From Clostridiales bacterium (GTDB taxonomy: Bacteria > Bacillota > Clostridia > Oscillospirales > Acutalibacteraceae), in contig JAAZFZ010000342.1 in assembly GCA_012511485.1 (NCBI GenBank), forward strand, positions 1 to 8,366: a stretch of 8,366 bases of DNA, given 5' to 3'. The notes beneath the pieces were generated by a model, which worked only from the letters and a program-made list of their open reading frames with translations, searched no databases and was not told the origin of the DNA. The translations under genes and the position numbers were made by a program. Shown in pieces: positions 1-5,813 of the stretch (its first letter is position 1; each line of letters begins with the position of its first letter).

Positions 1-456
1 AACTCCGCCCGCCAGAACGGATTCACTGATATATATGAGGGTTCCGTTAAGTGAAAAGCCGACTGCCAGCATTGTTGTTATACCTGAGGCAAGGCAGCAG
101 ATTGCCGCAATTGCAGGTGCGATTATCCTGCTATCCCTTAAACGGATGAAGCGTGAAACGGTTGTATTTATGGCTGCTGCCGCTGCCATTGCGGCTATAC
201 TCTGAACTGCGGTTGAAGCCGAAACAGTCGCAAGGCAGCCCGCCGAGCCGCCAATCACCGTTGCGAGCACATATTTTGGAGGCAACACTGCAACAAGTGC
301 AACAGCAAAGGGCGAGAGCCCACCGAAAATCTGCACTCGGGAGGCGGCAAAGCCCAATATCAGACATATTACTTCAAGAATCACAAGCTTTATTGTTTGT
401 GGGATTTCCCTTGCGCGGAACAGGCTTCGTTCATTTTTTACTTCCGTATTTTCCAT
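1..456 (-). CDS. spoIIE: Stage II sporulation protein E (SpoIIE)-like, N-terminal membrane part, partial
   Basis: The first 152 codons of a minus-strand gene are present; it stays open to the left edge. After a charged start (about residues 1-20) the sequence is almost wholly hydrophobic, with roughly five membrane spans. The stretch FGGLSPFAVALVAVLPPK (about 44-61) and the ISESVLAGG stretch near residue 143 resemble the multi-span N-terminal domain of clostridial SpoIIE. In known SpoIIE this membrane region precedes a central oligomerisation domain and a PP2C phosphatase that dephosphorylates SpoIIAA and so activates sigma-F in the forespore. Those parts lie outside the window, so the call rests on the membrane domain alone. 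ATG at 456 is chosen because a GGAAGGG ribosome binding site lies about 9 bases upstream; the in-frame ATG at 465 directly abuts that site. It is transcribed divergently from rlmB. Another polytopic membrane protein is possible but less likely. Confidence 0.78.
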   Translation of the reverse strand, partial: MENTEVKNERSLFRAREIPQTIKLVILEVICLILGFAASRVQIFGGLSPFAVALVAVLPPKYVLATVIGGSAGCLATVSASTAVQSIAAMAAAAAINTTVSRFIRLRDSRIIAPAIAAICCLASGITTMLAVGFSLNGTLIYISESVLAGGV

Positions 457-498
457 TTTTCTCATCCCTTCCAAATTTGAGATAAGCTACACATACAA

Positions 499-532
499 AT
501 AATAAAGCCTGTCCCCACAGAACAATGTCGCT
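499..532 (-). promoter_or_regulatory. Weak candidate spoIIE promoter with a Spo0A-box-like site
   Basis: Reading leftward, TATTAT (504 to 499) could be a -10 element. TGTCGCT at 526-532 on the plus strand matches five of seven bases of the 0A box TGTCGAA and would centre near -37 relative to a start near base 492. Known Spo0A-activated sigma-A promoters, including B. subtilis spoIIE, carry 0A boxes there and lack a good -35; no good -35 is visible here. With one imperfect box, this is a suggestion only. Confidence 0.28.
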
Positions 533-640
533 GTGTGCTGTGTTTTTTTGTATTATTTAAACAAAGATAAATAAATAAGACATAAAAACGGAATAATATG
601 GATAAAATGAAAAATATTTTGCACATTTAAAAATCTTGTG

Positions 641-667
641 TTGTTTTTGCAAAATATATGTTATAAT
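641..667 (+). promoter_or_regulatory. Sigma-A-type extended -10 promoter for rlmB
   Basis: A perfect TATAAT (662-667) is preceded by TG at 659-660, giving an extended -10 (TGnTATAAT). The possible -35 elements are TTGTTT at 641-646 (15-base spacer) and TTGTGT at 636-641 (20-base spacer). Neither is ideal, as is common with extended -10 promoters. Transcription would start near 674, leaving a leader of about 30 bases before the rlmB ATG. The rest of the divergent region (457-640) is AT-rich and holds no gene that I can see. Confidence 0.75.
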
Positions 668-702
668 CAGTTATATGTAAGATAAAGGTGGAAAGGTGTT
701 TC

Positions 703-1461
703 ATGCAGGATGCTCAAGGCGAAAAAAATGACCTGATAATCGGCAGGAACGCCGTTACCGAGGCTCTCAGAAGCGGGAGGGCTGTTGACAGTCTGCTCGT
801 AGCAAGGGGGGAAAGGAGCGGCACACTCCCGAAGATTGTTGCACAATGCAGAGAACTCGGTATTGTTGTAAAAGAGGTTGATTCAAAAAAGCTCGACTAT
901 ATGTGTGGGCACAGCAATCATCAGGGCGTTATTGCCCTTGCGGCTGTTAAGGAATACAGCAGTATTGATGATATTTTCGAAAATGCGCTCAAAAGGGGCG
1001 AGCCGCCGTTTATAATAGTGTGTGACGAGCTTGAGGACCCTCATAACCTCGGTGCAATAATAAGAACGGCCGATGCTGCGGGAGCTCACGGGATAATTGT
1101 TCCAAAACGCCGCTCGGCATCATTGAGCTATGCTGTCGGCAAGGCATCGGCAGGTGCAGTCGAGTATGTTCCGGTGGCAAGGGTTCCAAACCTTATTCGG
1201 GCAATCGCAGAGCTAAAGGAGAGAGGGCTCTGGGTTTTCGGTGCGGATATGGGTGGCACACCATGGCATGAGCATAACCTGACAGGCCCTTTGGCAATAG
1301 TTATAGGCTCAGAGGGCAAGGGGCTGGGCAGGCTTGTCAAGGAGAAATGTGATTTTATTATTTCTATGCCCATGAAGGGCTCAATAAATTCCCTGAACGC
1401 CTCAGTTGCGGCAGGTGTTTTAATGTTTGAAGCAGCCAGGCAGAGGGCAGGTAAGTCTTGA
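703..1461 (+). CDS. rlmB: 23S rRNA (guanosine-2'-O)-methyltransferase RlmB, TrmH/SpoU family
   Basis: The 252-residue product fits the RlmB/YacO family (about 245-250 residues). The N-terminal part (about 12-88, starting IIGRNAVTEAL) is the L30e-like RNA-binding domain. The SPOUT methyltransferase domain follows with all three motifs: NLGAIIRTADAAGA (about 115-128, conserved Asn and Arg), IVIGSEGKGLG (about 199-209) and MPMKGSINSLNAS (about 222-234). The last two form the trefoil knot that binds S-adenosylmethionine. The family 2'-O-methylates a guanosine of 23S rRNA (G2251 in E. coli, peptidyl-transferase P loop). An in-frame GTG at 688 exists, but ATG 703 is preferred: AAGG at 693-696 sits six bases before it, GTG 688 has no good ribosome binding site, and homologues start at this point. 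The gene is first in a rightward unit with the pseudo-ATPase gene. Confidence 0.93.
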   Translation: MQDAQGEKNDLIIGRNAVTEALRSGRAVDSLLVARGERSGTLPKIVAQCRELGIVVKEVDSKKLDYMCGHSNHQGVIALAAVKEYSSIDDIFENALKRGEPPFIIVCDELEDPHNLGAIIRTADAAGAHGIIVPKRRSASLSYAVGKASAGAVEYVPVARVPNLIRAIAELKERGLWVFGADMGGTPWHEHNLTGPLAIVIGSEGKGLGRLVKEKCDFIISMPMKGSINSLNASVAAGVLMFEAARQRAGKS

Positions 1462-1483
1462 TTCTTATGGGGGTGTTCCTTAT

Positions 1484-4336
1484 ATGACTAACAAAAACGG
1501 ATTCAACACAGAGCTGTCAATTGATGAAATACTTATTCAGGCAGGGCTGGCAGAGGACTATGATACATTTACGGATTCAAGCTCGGGGCCGGTAAGAAGC
1601 TGGTCACTTGAGGATATCGACGCCCTTCTGGCGCAGGAAAAGCCCAAGAAAAAAAGTAGGGACGGGGAGAGCAGCGAGAGAAAGGAAGAGCCCGTTATCC
1701 CGGTGCCGGCATTCACTAAAACATATGTTGACTCGCTGTTCAAAACAAAAGACGAAACAAGCTTTGAAGAAAAACCCGTTGAAGAAGATATAAAAGAGGA
1801 TTACCGCAAGTTTTTATCTGAGATTAAGAATCCCTTGCAGGATAAATCAAAAAATGTGACTGCCGAGATAAAAGAGGATTCCCACACAGGCACGGACGAG
1901 GGCATTTTTTACACCGAGCCTCAGGTTCAGGAGGAAAAGCCCGAAGAGCCGATTAATGCACCTGCGGAGAAAGAGGAAATTACTGAGCCTGTTGTGGAAG
2001 AAAAAGCAACTAAAGAAAGCGAATCTCAAATCCCCGGCCTCATTTATGACGAGGATTTAGTGGACACGAGCGTTTTCGTGCATGAAGATGCAATCACCGG
2101 CTCTCAGATGGAAACAAATAAATACAGAGAGCGTTTTATGAATATGCTCAAGGTTGAGAAAACATCTGAGCTTGATGTCATGAGCAGCAACGAACCGATT
2201 GAAAAACCCGGTGTTATTCTTAGCAAATCCAATTTTTCCGGCACCGAGGATTTATCGGCAATGCCCATTGTAATCCCCGCCGAGGATGCCCTGAAAACAG
2301 CTCAGCGTGAAGAAGAAAAAACAAAAATCAGCGACGGGAGCGCAAGAATCCTTCAAAAGGAGGCGTCCGATGTTGTTGACGGTCAGATAATGCTAAGTGG
2401 ATTTGACAGCGACGAGGAGCCTGAGCAGATTGACGAGCACCTGGCCGAAAGGGAGCTTATGGAAAAACGCAGGCAGGCTGCTAAAAGCTTTAAGATATTC
2501 GATATCCCCGAAAGCTATGATGAAACCATTCCCTCAAAGGAGGGAGACCCTCTTTCACAGGGCGAGGGCGAGGGCGAGGCTAAGCCGCTCGAGCAGGCAG
2601 AGGGAAGTGTTGAATATGTGTATCCGTCAGACAAGTCAACAGTCGGCAGGGAGCTTAGATATAGGAGAAAAAGCGGGTTAGCAAAGACGGTTCTGCTCAT
2701 CTGTATAGAGGCAGCCCTTATTATTACGATGTTTGTGCCCAAAATACTGTCCTTACTCAGCGTTGAAAATGCCGAAAATGCAGGCAGCGGTCTTGTTCCG
2801 AGCATAATTTCATTTGTTCTTATCGTTATTGCCGGAGCCTGCTGCTGGGCAGATATTTTCAACGGACTTAAAAGGCTTTTTAAAATGAGAGCGAATGCTG
2901 ATTCAGCAGCGGCTCTCGCCATGCTGTGTGCCGTTATTCAGAATATCAGCTTCATGGCTACCGGTGCGGGGCCGGGCGTGTTTTCCGCCTCGGCTGTAAT
3001 GCTGCTGCTTCTCAACACCGCAGGCCATTCGATTGAGAACGCAAGAGTGATGGAAAACTTCAGGCTTTGCGCTGTCACAAATGCTTCAAAGCTGCACAGC
3101 GTTTCCGAATTTGAGGATGAAAAAGAGAATTTTGAAATAGGCAGGAGCCTCCTTCTGGGCACGCCTGAGGTCAGGCTTTCGAGAAAAATCGGGTTCCCGA
3201 CGAATTTCATTAGCCACTCATATGAGGGTAATTTTACTGATGATTTGTGCAGGTTCCTTGTTCCCGGCTCGGCATTGTTCGGGATTTTGACGGCAGTTAT
3301 TTCCTACATAAAAGTACACAGTATTTCGGGCAGCCTTTCCGTCCTTTCGGCGGCACTTTGCCTTGCGGCACCCGCCGGCCTGCTTTTTGTTTCAAATGTT
3401 CTTTTTCGCAGTGAAAATAAAAAGCTAAATGAGAACGGGGCTATGATTGCCGGCTTTGCAGGCGCAAAGGATATCGCCAGAATAAATGCCGTTGTTATAG
3501 ACGGGGCAGACTTATTTGACCAGAGTCACTGTGACCTTCACGGCATGAAGGACTATAAGAATGTTCGTATAGACGATGTTTTGCTATACACCGCCTCAAT
3601 GGTAATCAACTCAGGCGGACCTCTGACAGAGATTTTCGACAAGGTTATTTCAAACAGCCGTGACCTCCTACCGACAGTGAAATCTTTGGGATATGAGGAT
3701 AAAATGGGGCTTTCGGGCATTATACATAAACAGAAGGTTCTCTTTGGCAACAGGAGTCTTCTGCTCAACCACGGAGTGGATGTTCCAAACGAAAGAAACG
3801 AGGCAAAATACTGCCATGACGGGCGGCGGATTCTGTACCTTGCAATTGCAAATAAAATTGCCGCCATGTTTGTGGTAAGCTATACCTTTGATTTGAGCTT
3901 GACTCAATATTTGAAATACCTTGAAAGCAGCGGCATAAACATTCTTGTGCGAAATTCCGACCCGAACATTACCGAGAATATTCTCAATGCAGGCTTCGGG
4001 CTGCAGAGAGGAACAATCAGGCTGCTTAGCCCCAATTCGGGCAGAATTTTTAAAAAGAGCAGGGAAAAAGCATATGATTACGATGAGGCGACGGTGCTCA
4101 ATGACGGCAGAGTTAAATCCTTCCTTCACAGTGTAGGCGCAAGTGCATGGCTCGGATTAACTGAAAAAATTGTCGGCATAATTCAGGCGGCAGGTGTAAT
4201 CCTCGGCATTACCGCGCTGCTGATTTTCGTCCTTTTGGGAGCCTTTGAAAGGGTGAGCGAGCTTTGGATAATTGCCTATTCGCTGGTGATGCTTGCAGTC
4301 ACCTTTGCGGGCGGCAGGATGAAAGGGATTAGATAG
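1484..4336 (+). CDS. Degenerate P1B-type ATPase-like membrane protein (probable pseudo-ATPase) with acidic N-terminal extension
   Basis: The 950-residue product has no recognised name. Residues 1-400 are hydrophilic, rich in Glu, Lys and Pro, and look largely disordered. Eight probable spans follow (about 401-425, 437-455, 473-491, 499-516, 590-610, 617-640, 893-920, 927-945), the 4+2+2 layout of heavy-metal P1B ATPases. Several blocks align without gaps to CopA-type proteins, but the active residues are changed: CPC in M4 is Ala629-Pro-Ala631; DKTGT is Asp673-Gly-Ala-Asp-Leu; the SEHP nucleotide site is SGGP (710-713); TGDN is NSDP (824-827). The actuator loop is only about 75 residues with no TGE, and the stretch before the last two spans is short and lacks GDGxND. 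Metal pumping by the usual cycle therefore seems impossible. The frame is intact over 2.8 kb, arguing against a decaying pseudogene. ATG 1484 has GGGGGTG eight bases upstream; the upstream in-frame TTG 1427 lies inside rlmB. The ATPase relationship is inferred by eye. Confidence 0.72.
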   Translation: MTNKNGFNTELSIDEILIQAGLAEDYDTFTDSSSGPVRSWSLEDIDALLAQEKPKKKSRDGESSERKEEPVIPVPAFTKTYVDSLFKTKDETSFEEKPVEEDIKEDYRKFLSEIKNPLQDKSKNVTAEIKEDSHTGTDEGIFYTEPQVQEEKPEEPINAPAEKEEITEPVVEEKATKESESQIPGLIYDEDLVDTSVFVHEDAITGSQMETNKYRERFMNMLKVEKTSELDVMSSNEPIEKPGVILSKSNFSGTEDLSAMPIVIPAEDALKTAQREEEKTKISDGSARILQKEASDVVDGQIMLSGFDSDEEPEQIDEHLAERELMEKRRQAAKSFKIFDIPESYDETIPSKEGDPLSQGEGEGEAKPLEQAEGSVEYVYPSDKSTVGRELRYRRKSGLAKTVLLICIEAALIITMFVPKILSLLSVENAENAGSGLVPSIISFVLIVIAGACCWADIFNGLKRLFKMRANADSAAALAMLCAVIQNISFMATGAGPGVFSASAVMLLLLNTAGHSIENARVMENFRLCAVTNASKLHSVSEFEDEKENFEIGRSLLLGTPEVRLSRKIGFPTNFISHSYEGNFTDDLCRFLVPGSALFGILTAVISYIKVHSISGSLSVLSAALCLAAPAGLLFVSNVLFRSENKKLNENGAMIAGFAGAKDIARINAVVIDGADLFDQSHCDLHGMKDYKNVRIDDVLLYTASMVINSGGPLTEIFDKVISNSRDLLPTVKSLGYEDKMGLSGIIHKQKVLFGNRSLLLNHGVDVPNERNEAKYCHDGRRILYLAIANKIAAMFVVSYTFDLSLTQYLKYLESSGINILVRNSDPNITENILNAGFGLQRGTIRLLSPNSGRIFKKSREKAYDYDEATVLNDGRVKSFLHSVGASAWLGLTEKIVGIIQAAGVILGITALLIFVLLGAFERVSELWIIAYSLVMLAVTFAGGRMKGIR
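2561..2578 (+). repeat. Three tandem copies of GGCGAG inside the acidic region
   Basis: GGCGAG occurs three times head to tail and encodes Gly-Glu repeated three times (residues 360-365) in the disordered extension of the ATPase-like protein. The six-base unit preserves the reading frame, so slippage would only lengthen or shorten the linker before the first membrane span. Confidence 0.85.
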
Positions 4337-4395
4337 CTCAAAAAGCATCGGAGCAGTTCTTAAAAATGAGTGTTCCGAAAAAAATAAAAAAATGC

Positions 4396-4424
4396 TTGAC
4401 TTATATTGATTGATTTGATAAAAT
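4396..4424 (+). promoter_or_regulatory. Strong sigma-A-type promoter of the infC-rpmI-rplT operon
   Basis: TTGACT (4396-4401) and TAAAAT (4419-4424) are separated by exactly 17 bases, and TG at 4416-4417 adds an extended -10. This is the best promoter in the window and suits a highly expressed translation operon. Transcription should start near 4431, giving a leader of about 165 bases. The 59 bases between the upstream stop codon (4336) and this promoter contain no U-tract terminator. Confidence 0.85.
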
Positions 4425-4430
4425 ACGTTT

Positions 4431-4580
4431 TGCAAATAAAGCAGAGCAGGGATGTTCTCACCTACGGGGCAAAGTCCCGCGTTGGGTCAATACAAAAAAA
4501 TTGCTGTTTTGCGGCAATTGCAGTAGATGTGTTGATTTTCATGCGTGGGTAGGTTTCTGCCCACGCTTTATTATTTGTTT
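4431..4580 (+). promoter_or_regulatory. infC operon leader, probable L20-type attenuator
   Basis: The untranslated leader contains three hairpins. Bases 4465-4469 pair with 4475-4479 (CGGGG/TCCCG). AATTGC 4499-4504 pairs with GCAATT 4514-4519. The third is the terminator at 4543-4566. ACCTAC (4460-4465) is complementary to GTAGGT (4549-4554) in the terminator's left arm and loop, so a long-range pairing could act as antiterminator. In B. subtilis and other Firmicutes the same operon is controlled by excess ribosomal protein L20, which binds the leader RNA and promotes early termination. Position and layout fit that class, but I did not match the L20 consensus base by base, so the ligand is inferred from context. 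Confidence 0.6.
4543..4580 (+). terminator. Intrinsic terminator in the infC leader (attenuator)
   Basis: Bases 4543-4552 pair with 4557-4566 in a ten-base-pair stem (one G-U pair) closed by the four-base loop GTTT. The T-rich run TTTATTATTTGTTT follows directly. It lies between the promoter and infC, only 15 bases before the infC ribosome binding site core, so it must be bypassed for the operon to be expressed. Confidence 0.82.
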
Positions 4581-4595
4581 GGGAGGTGCTTTAAT

Positions 4596-5114
4596 ATCAG
4601 TATTAAAGAGCAGCAAATCAATGAAAGTATCCGCGATAGGGAAATAAGAGTGATTTCTGAGGACGGAGAGCAACTTGGAATAATGTCTGCAAGTCAGGCA
4701 TTAAAGCTTGCTGAAACAAAAAATCTTGACCTGGTTAAAATTGCTCCGCAGGCAAAACCGCCTGTTTGCAAAATCATGGACTACGGTAAATATCGCTTCG
4801 AGCAGTCCAAACGCGAGAAGGAAGCAAAAAAGAATCAAAAGGTCGTTGAGATAAAAGAAATCAGATTGTCTCTTAACATTGATGTGCACGACTTTGAAAC
4901 AAAGGTCGGTCATGCCAAAAAGTTTCTTGAAGCGGGAGATAAAGTCAAAGTGTCCATTCGCTTCCGCGGGCGGGAAATGGCTCACTCCCAGCTCGGGCAT
5001 GCGTCTATGGAGAAGTTTGCGCAGTCCTGCGCCGAATTCGGAACTGTTGAGAAACCCGCGAAACTTGAAGGCAGGCAAATGCTGATGTTTTTAGCCGCTA
5101 AAGTATCCAAATAG
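4596..5114 (+). CDS. infC: Translation initiation factor IF-3, non-AUG (AUC) start
   Basis: IF3 binds the 30S subunit, prevents premature 50S joining and checks the start codon-initiator tRNA pairing. The product is 172 residues, close to B. subtilis IF3. The N-domain (about 1-70) contains IRDREIRVI and PPVCKIMDYGK (55-65); a Lys-rich linker (about 71-83) leads to the C-domain with KEIRLSLNIDVHDF (87-100), GDKVKVSIRFRGREMAH (114-130) and EGRQMLMFLA (158-167). No ATG lies near the expected start. GGGAGG (4581-4586) sits nine bases before ATC 4596, where family alignment also places the start; ATT 4602 is an alternative at 15 bases. An in-frame GTG at 4545 falls inside the terminator stem and is rejected. 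Rare start codons are well known for infC and let IF3 repress its own translation. It is first in an operon with rpmI and rplT. Confidence 0.95.
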   Translation: MSIKEQQINESIRDREIRVISEDGEQLGIMSASQALKLAETKNLDLVKIAPQAKPPVCKIMDYGKYRFEQSKREKEAKKNQKVVEIKEIRLSLNIDVHDFETKVGHAKKFLEAGDKVKVSIRFRGREMAHSQLGHASMEKFAQSCAEFGTVEKPAKLEGRQMLMFLAAKVSK

Positions 5115-5139
5115 TCAATAGTACAAGGAGGAACCCGAA

Positions 5140-5337
5140 ATGCCTAAGATTAAAACGCACAGCGGTGCTAAGAAACGCTTTAAGATGTCGAAAAATGGTA
5201 AGCCCATCCGTGCCCATGCTTACAAATCTCATATCCTTAATAAAAAAAGCACAAAACGCAAGAGGAATCTTCGCAAAACTGCTGTTGCAGATACAACCAA
5301 CACAAAACAAATCAAGCGTTTGATTCCCTACAAATAA
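5140..5337 (+). CDS. rpmI: 50S ribosomal protein bL35
   Basis: The 65-residue, very basic product is full length for bL35 (usually 64-66 residues). It opens with MPKIKTHSGAKKRF and contains the Lys/Arg-rich KKSTKRKRNLRK segment (about 34-45), ending in IKRLIPYK. bL35 is a small, 23S-rRNA-embedded protein of the large subunit. A strong AAGGAGG (5125-5131) lies eight bases before ATG. It starts 25 bases after infC and is in the conserved order infC-rpmI-rplT, so it should share the infC promoter and attenuator. Confidence 0.97.
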   Translation: MPKIKTHSGAKKRFKMSKNGKPIRAHAYKSHILNKKSTKRKRNLRKTAVADTTNTKQIKRLIPYK

Positions 5338-5379
5338 GGATACAAAAGCTAATACTTGAAAACTTGGAGGTAATTTGAC

Positions 5380-5736
5380 ATGGCACGAATAAAAGGTGCG
5401 AAGATGACTCGCAAGAGAAGGAATAAGGTCTTAAAACTTGCTAAGGGCTATTATGGCTCAAAGAGCTCTTTATTTAAAACAGCAAAACAGGCAGTCATGA
5501 AATCCGGCCAGTATGCATATGTCGGCCGCAGGCTGAAAAAGCGTGATTTCCGCCGCCTTTGGATAACCAGAATTTCTGCAGCAGCGAAGATGAACGGTAT
5601 CAATTATTCTACCTTTATCAACGGGCTTAGAAAAGCCGATATCAACCTTAACCGTAAAATGCTCTCCGAAATTGCAATTTCGGACCCTAATGCATTTTCC
5701 GCTCTTGTTGAAAAGGCAAAGGCTGCGCTTAACTGA
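5380..5736 (+). CDS. rplT: 50S ribosomal protein bL20
   Basis: The 118-residue product matches bL20 in length and motifs: MARIKGAKMTRKRRNKVLKL at the start, KLAKGYYGSKSSLF (19-32), KRDFRRLWITRI (54-65) and FINGLRKADI (79-88). The long basic N-terminal helix threads into 23S rRNA and is needed early in 50S assembly; the C-terminal globular domain is the part that binds leader mRNA in organisms where L20 autoregulates this operon. GGAGG (5366-5370) is nine bases before ATG. It is the last gene before the strong terminator at 5747-5777 and is the likely feedback ligand for the infC leader. Confidence 0.97.
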   Translation: MARIKGAKMTRKRRNKVLKLAKGYYGSKSSLFKTAKQAVMKSGQYAYVGRRLKKRDFRRLWITRISAAAKMNGINYSTFINGLRKADINLNRKMLSEIAISDPNAFSALVEKAKAALN

Positions 5737-5746
5737 GAATAATTAC

Positions 5747-5777
5747 AAAAGGGCAGACAGGTGTGTCTGCCCTTTTT
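5747..5777 (+). terminator. Intrinsic terminator ending the infC-rpmI-rplT operon
   Basis: AAAAGGGCAGACA (5747-5759) pairs perfectly with TGTCTGCCCTTTT (5764-5776) around the loop GGTG: a 13-base-pair stem with a GC-rich core and a five-T run at 5773-5777. It begins ten bases after the rplT stop codon. The arms are symmetrical (A-run and T-run), but no minus-strand gene faces it. Confidence 0.93.
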
Positions 5778-5813
5778 GAATATCAATGGCGGTGCTTCGC
5801 CGAAAGGAAAAAA

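Noticed and set aside
153..485. A 110-codon plus-strand open frame over the spoIIE-like gene.
   Set aside because: It lies antisense to the clearly membrane-type minus-strand frame, has no ribosome binding site of note, and its product resembles no protein I know.
516..548. CACAG/CTGTG hairpin followed by a seven-T run upstream of rlmB as a terminator.
   Set aside because: The stem is only five base pairs with a ten-base loop, the T-run is separated from it by several bases, and no plus-strand gene precedes it.
4349..4377. Inverted repeat CGGAGCA ... TGTTCCG after the ATPase-like gene as a terminator.
   Set aside because: The seven-base-pair stem (one G-U pair) has a 15-base loop and is followed by A-rich, not T-rich, sequence on the plus strand, so it does not look like an intrinsic terminator for the upstream gene.
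4450..4456. GGATGTT in the infC leader is identical to a piece of the L11-binding region of 23S rRNA, suggesting rRNA mimicry.
   Set aside because: It is only seven bases, and that rRNA region binds L11 rather than L20; chance similarity is likely.
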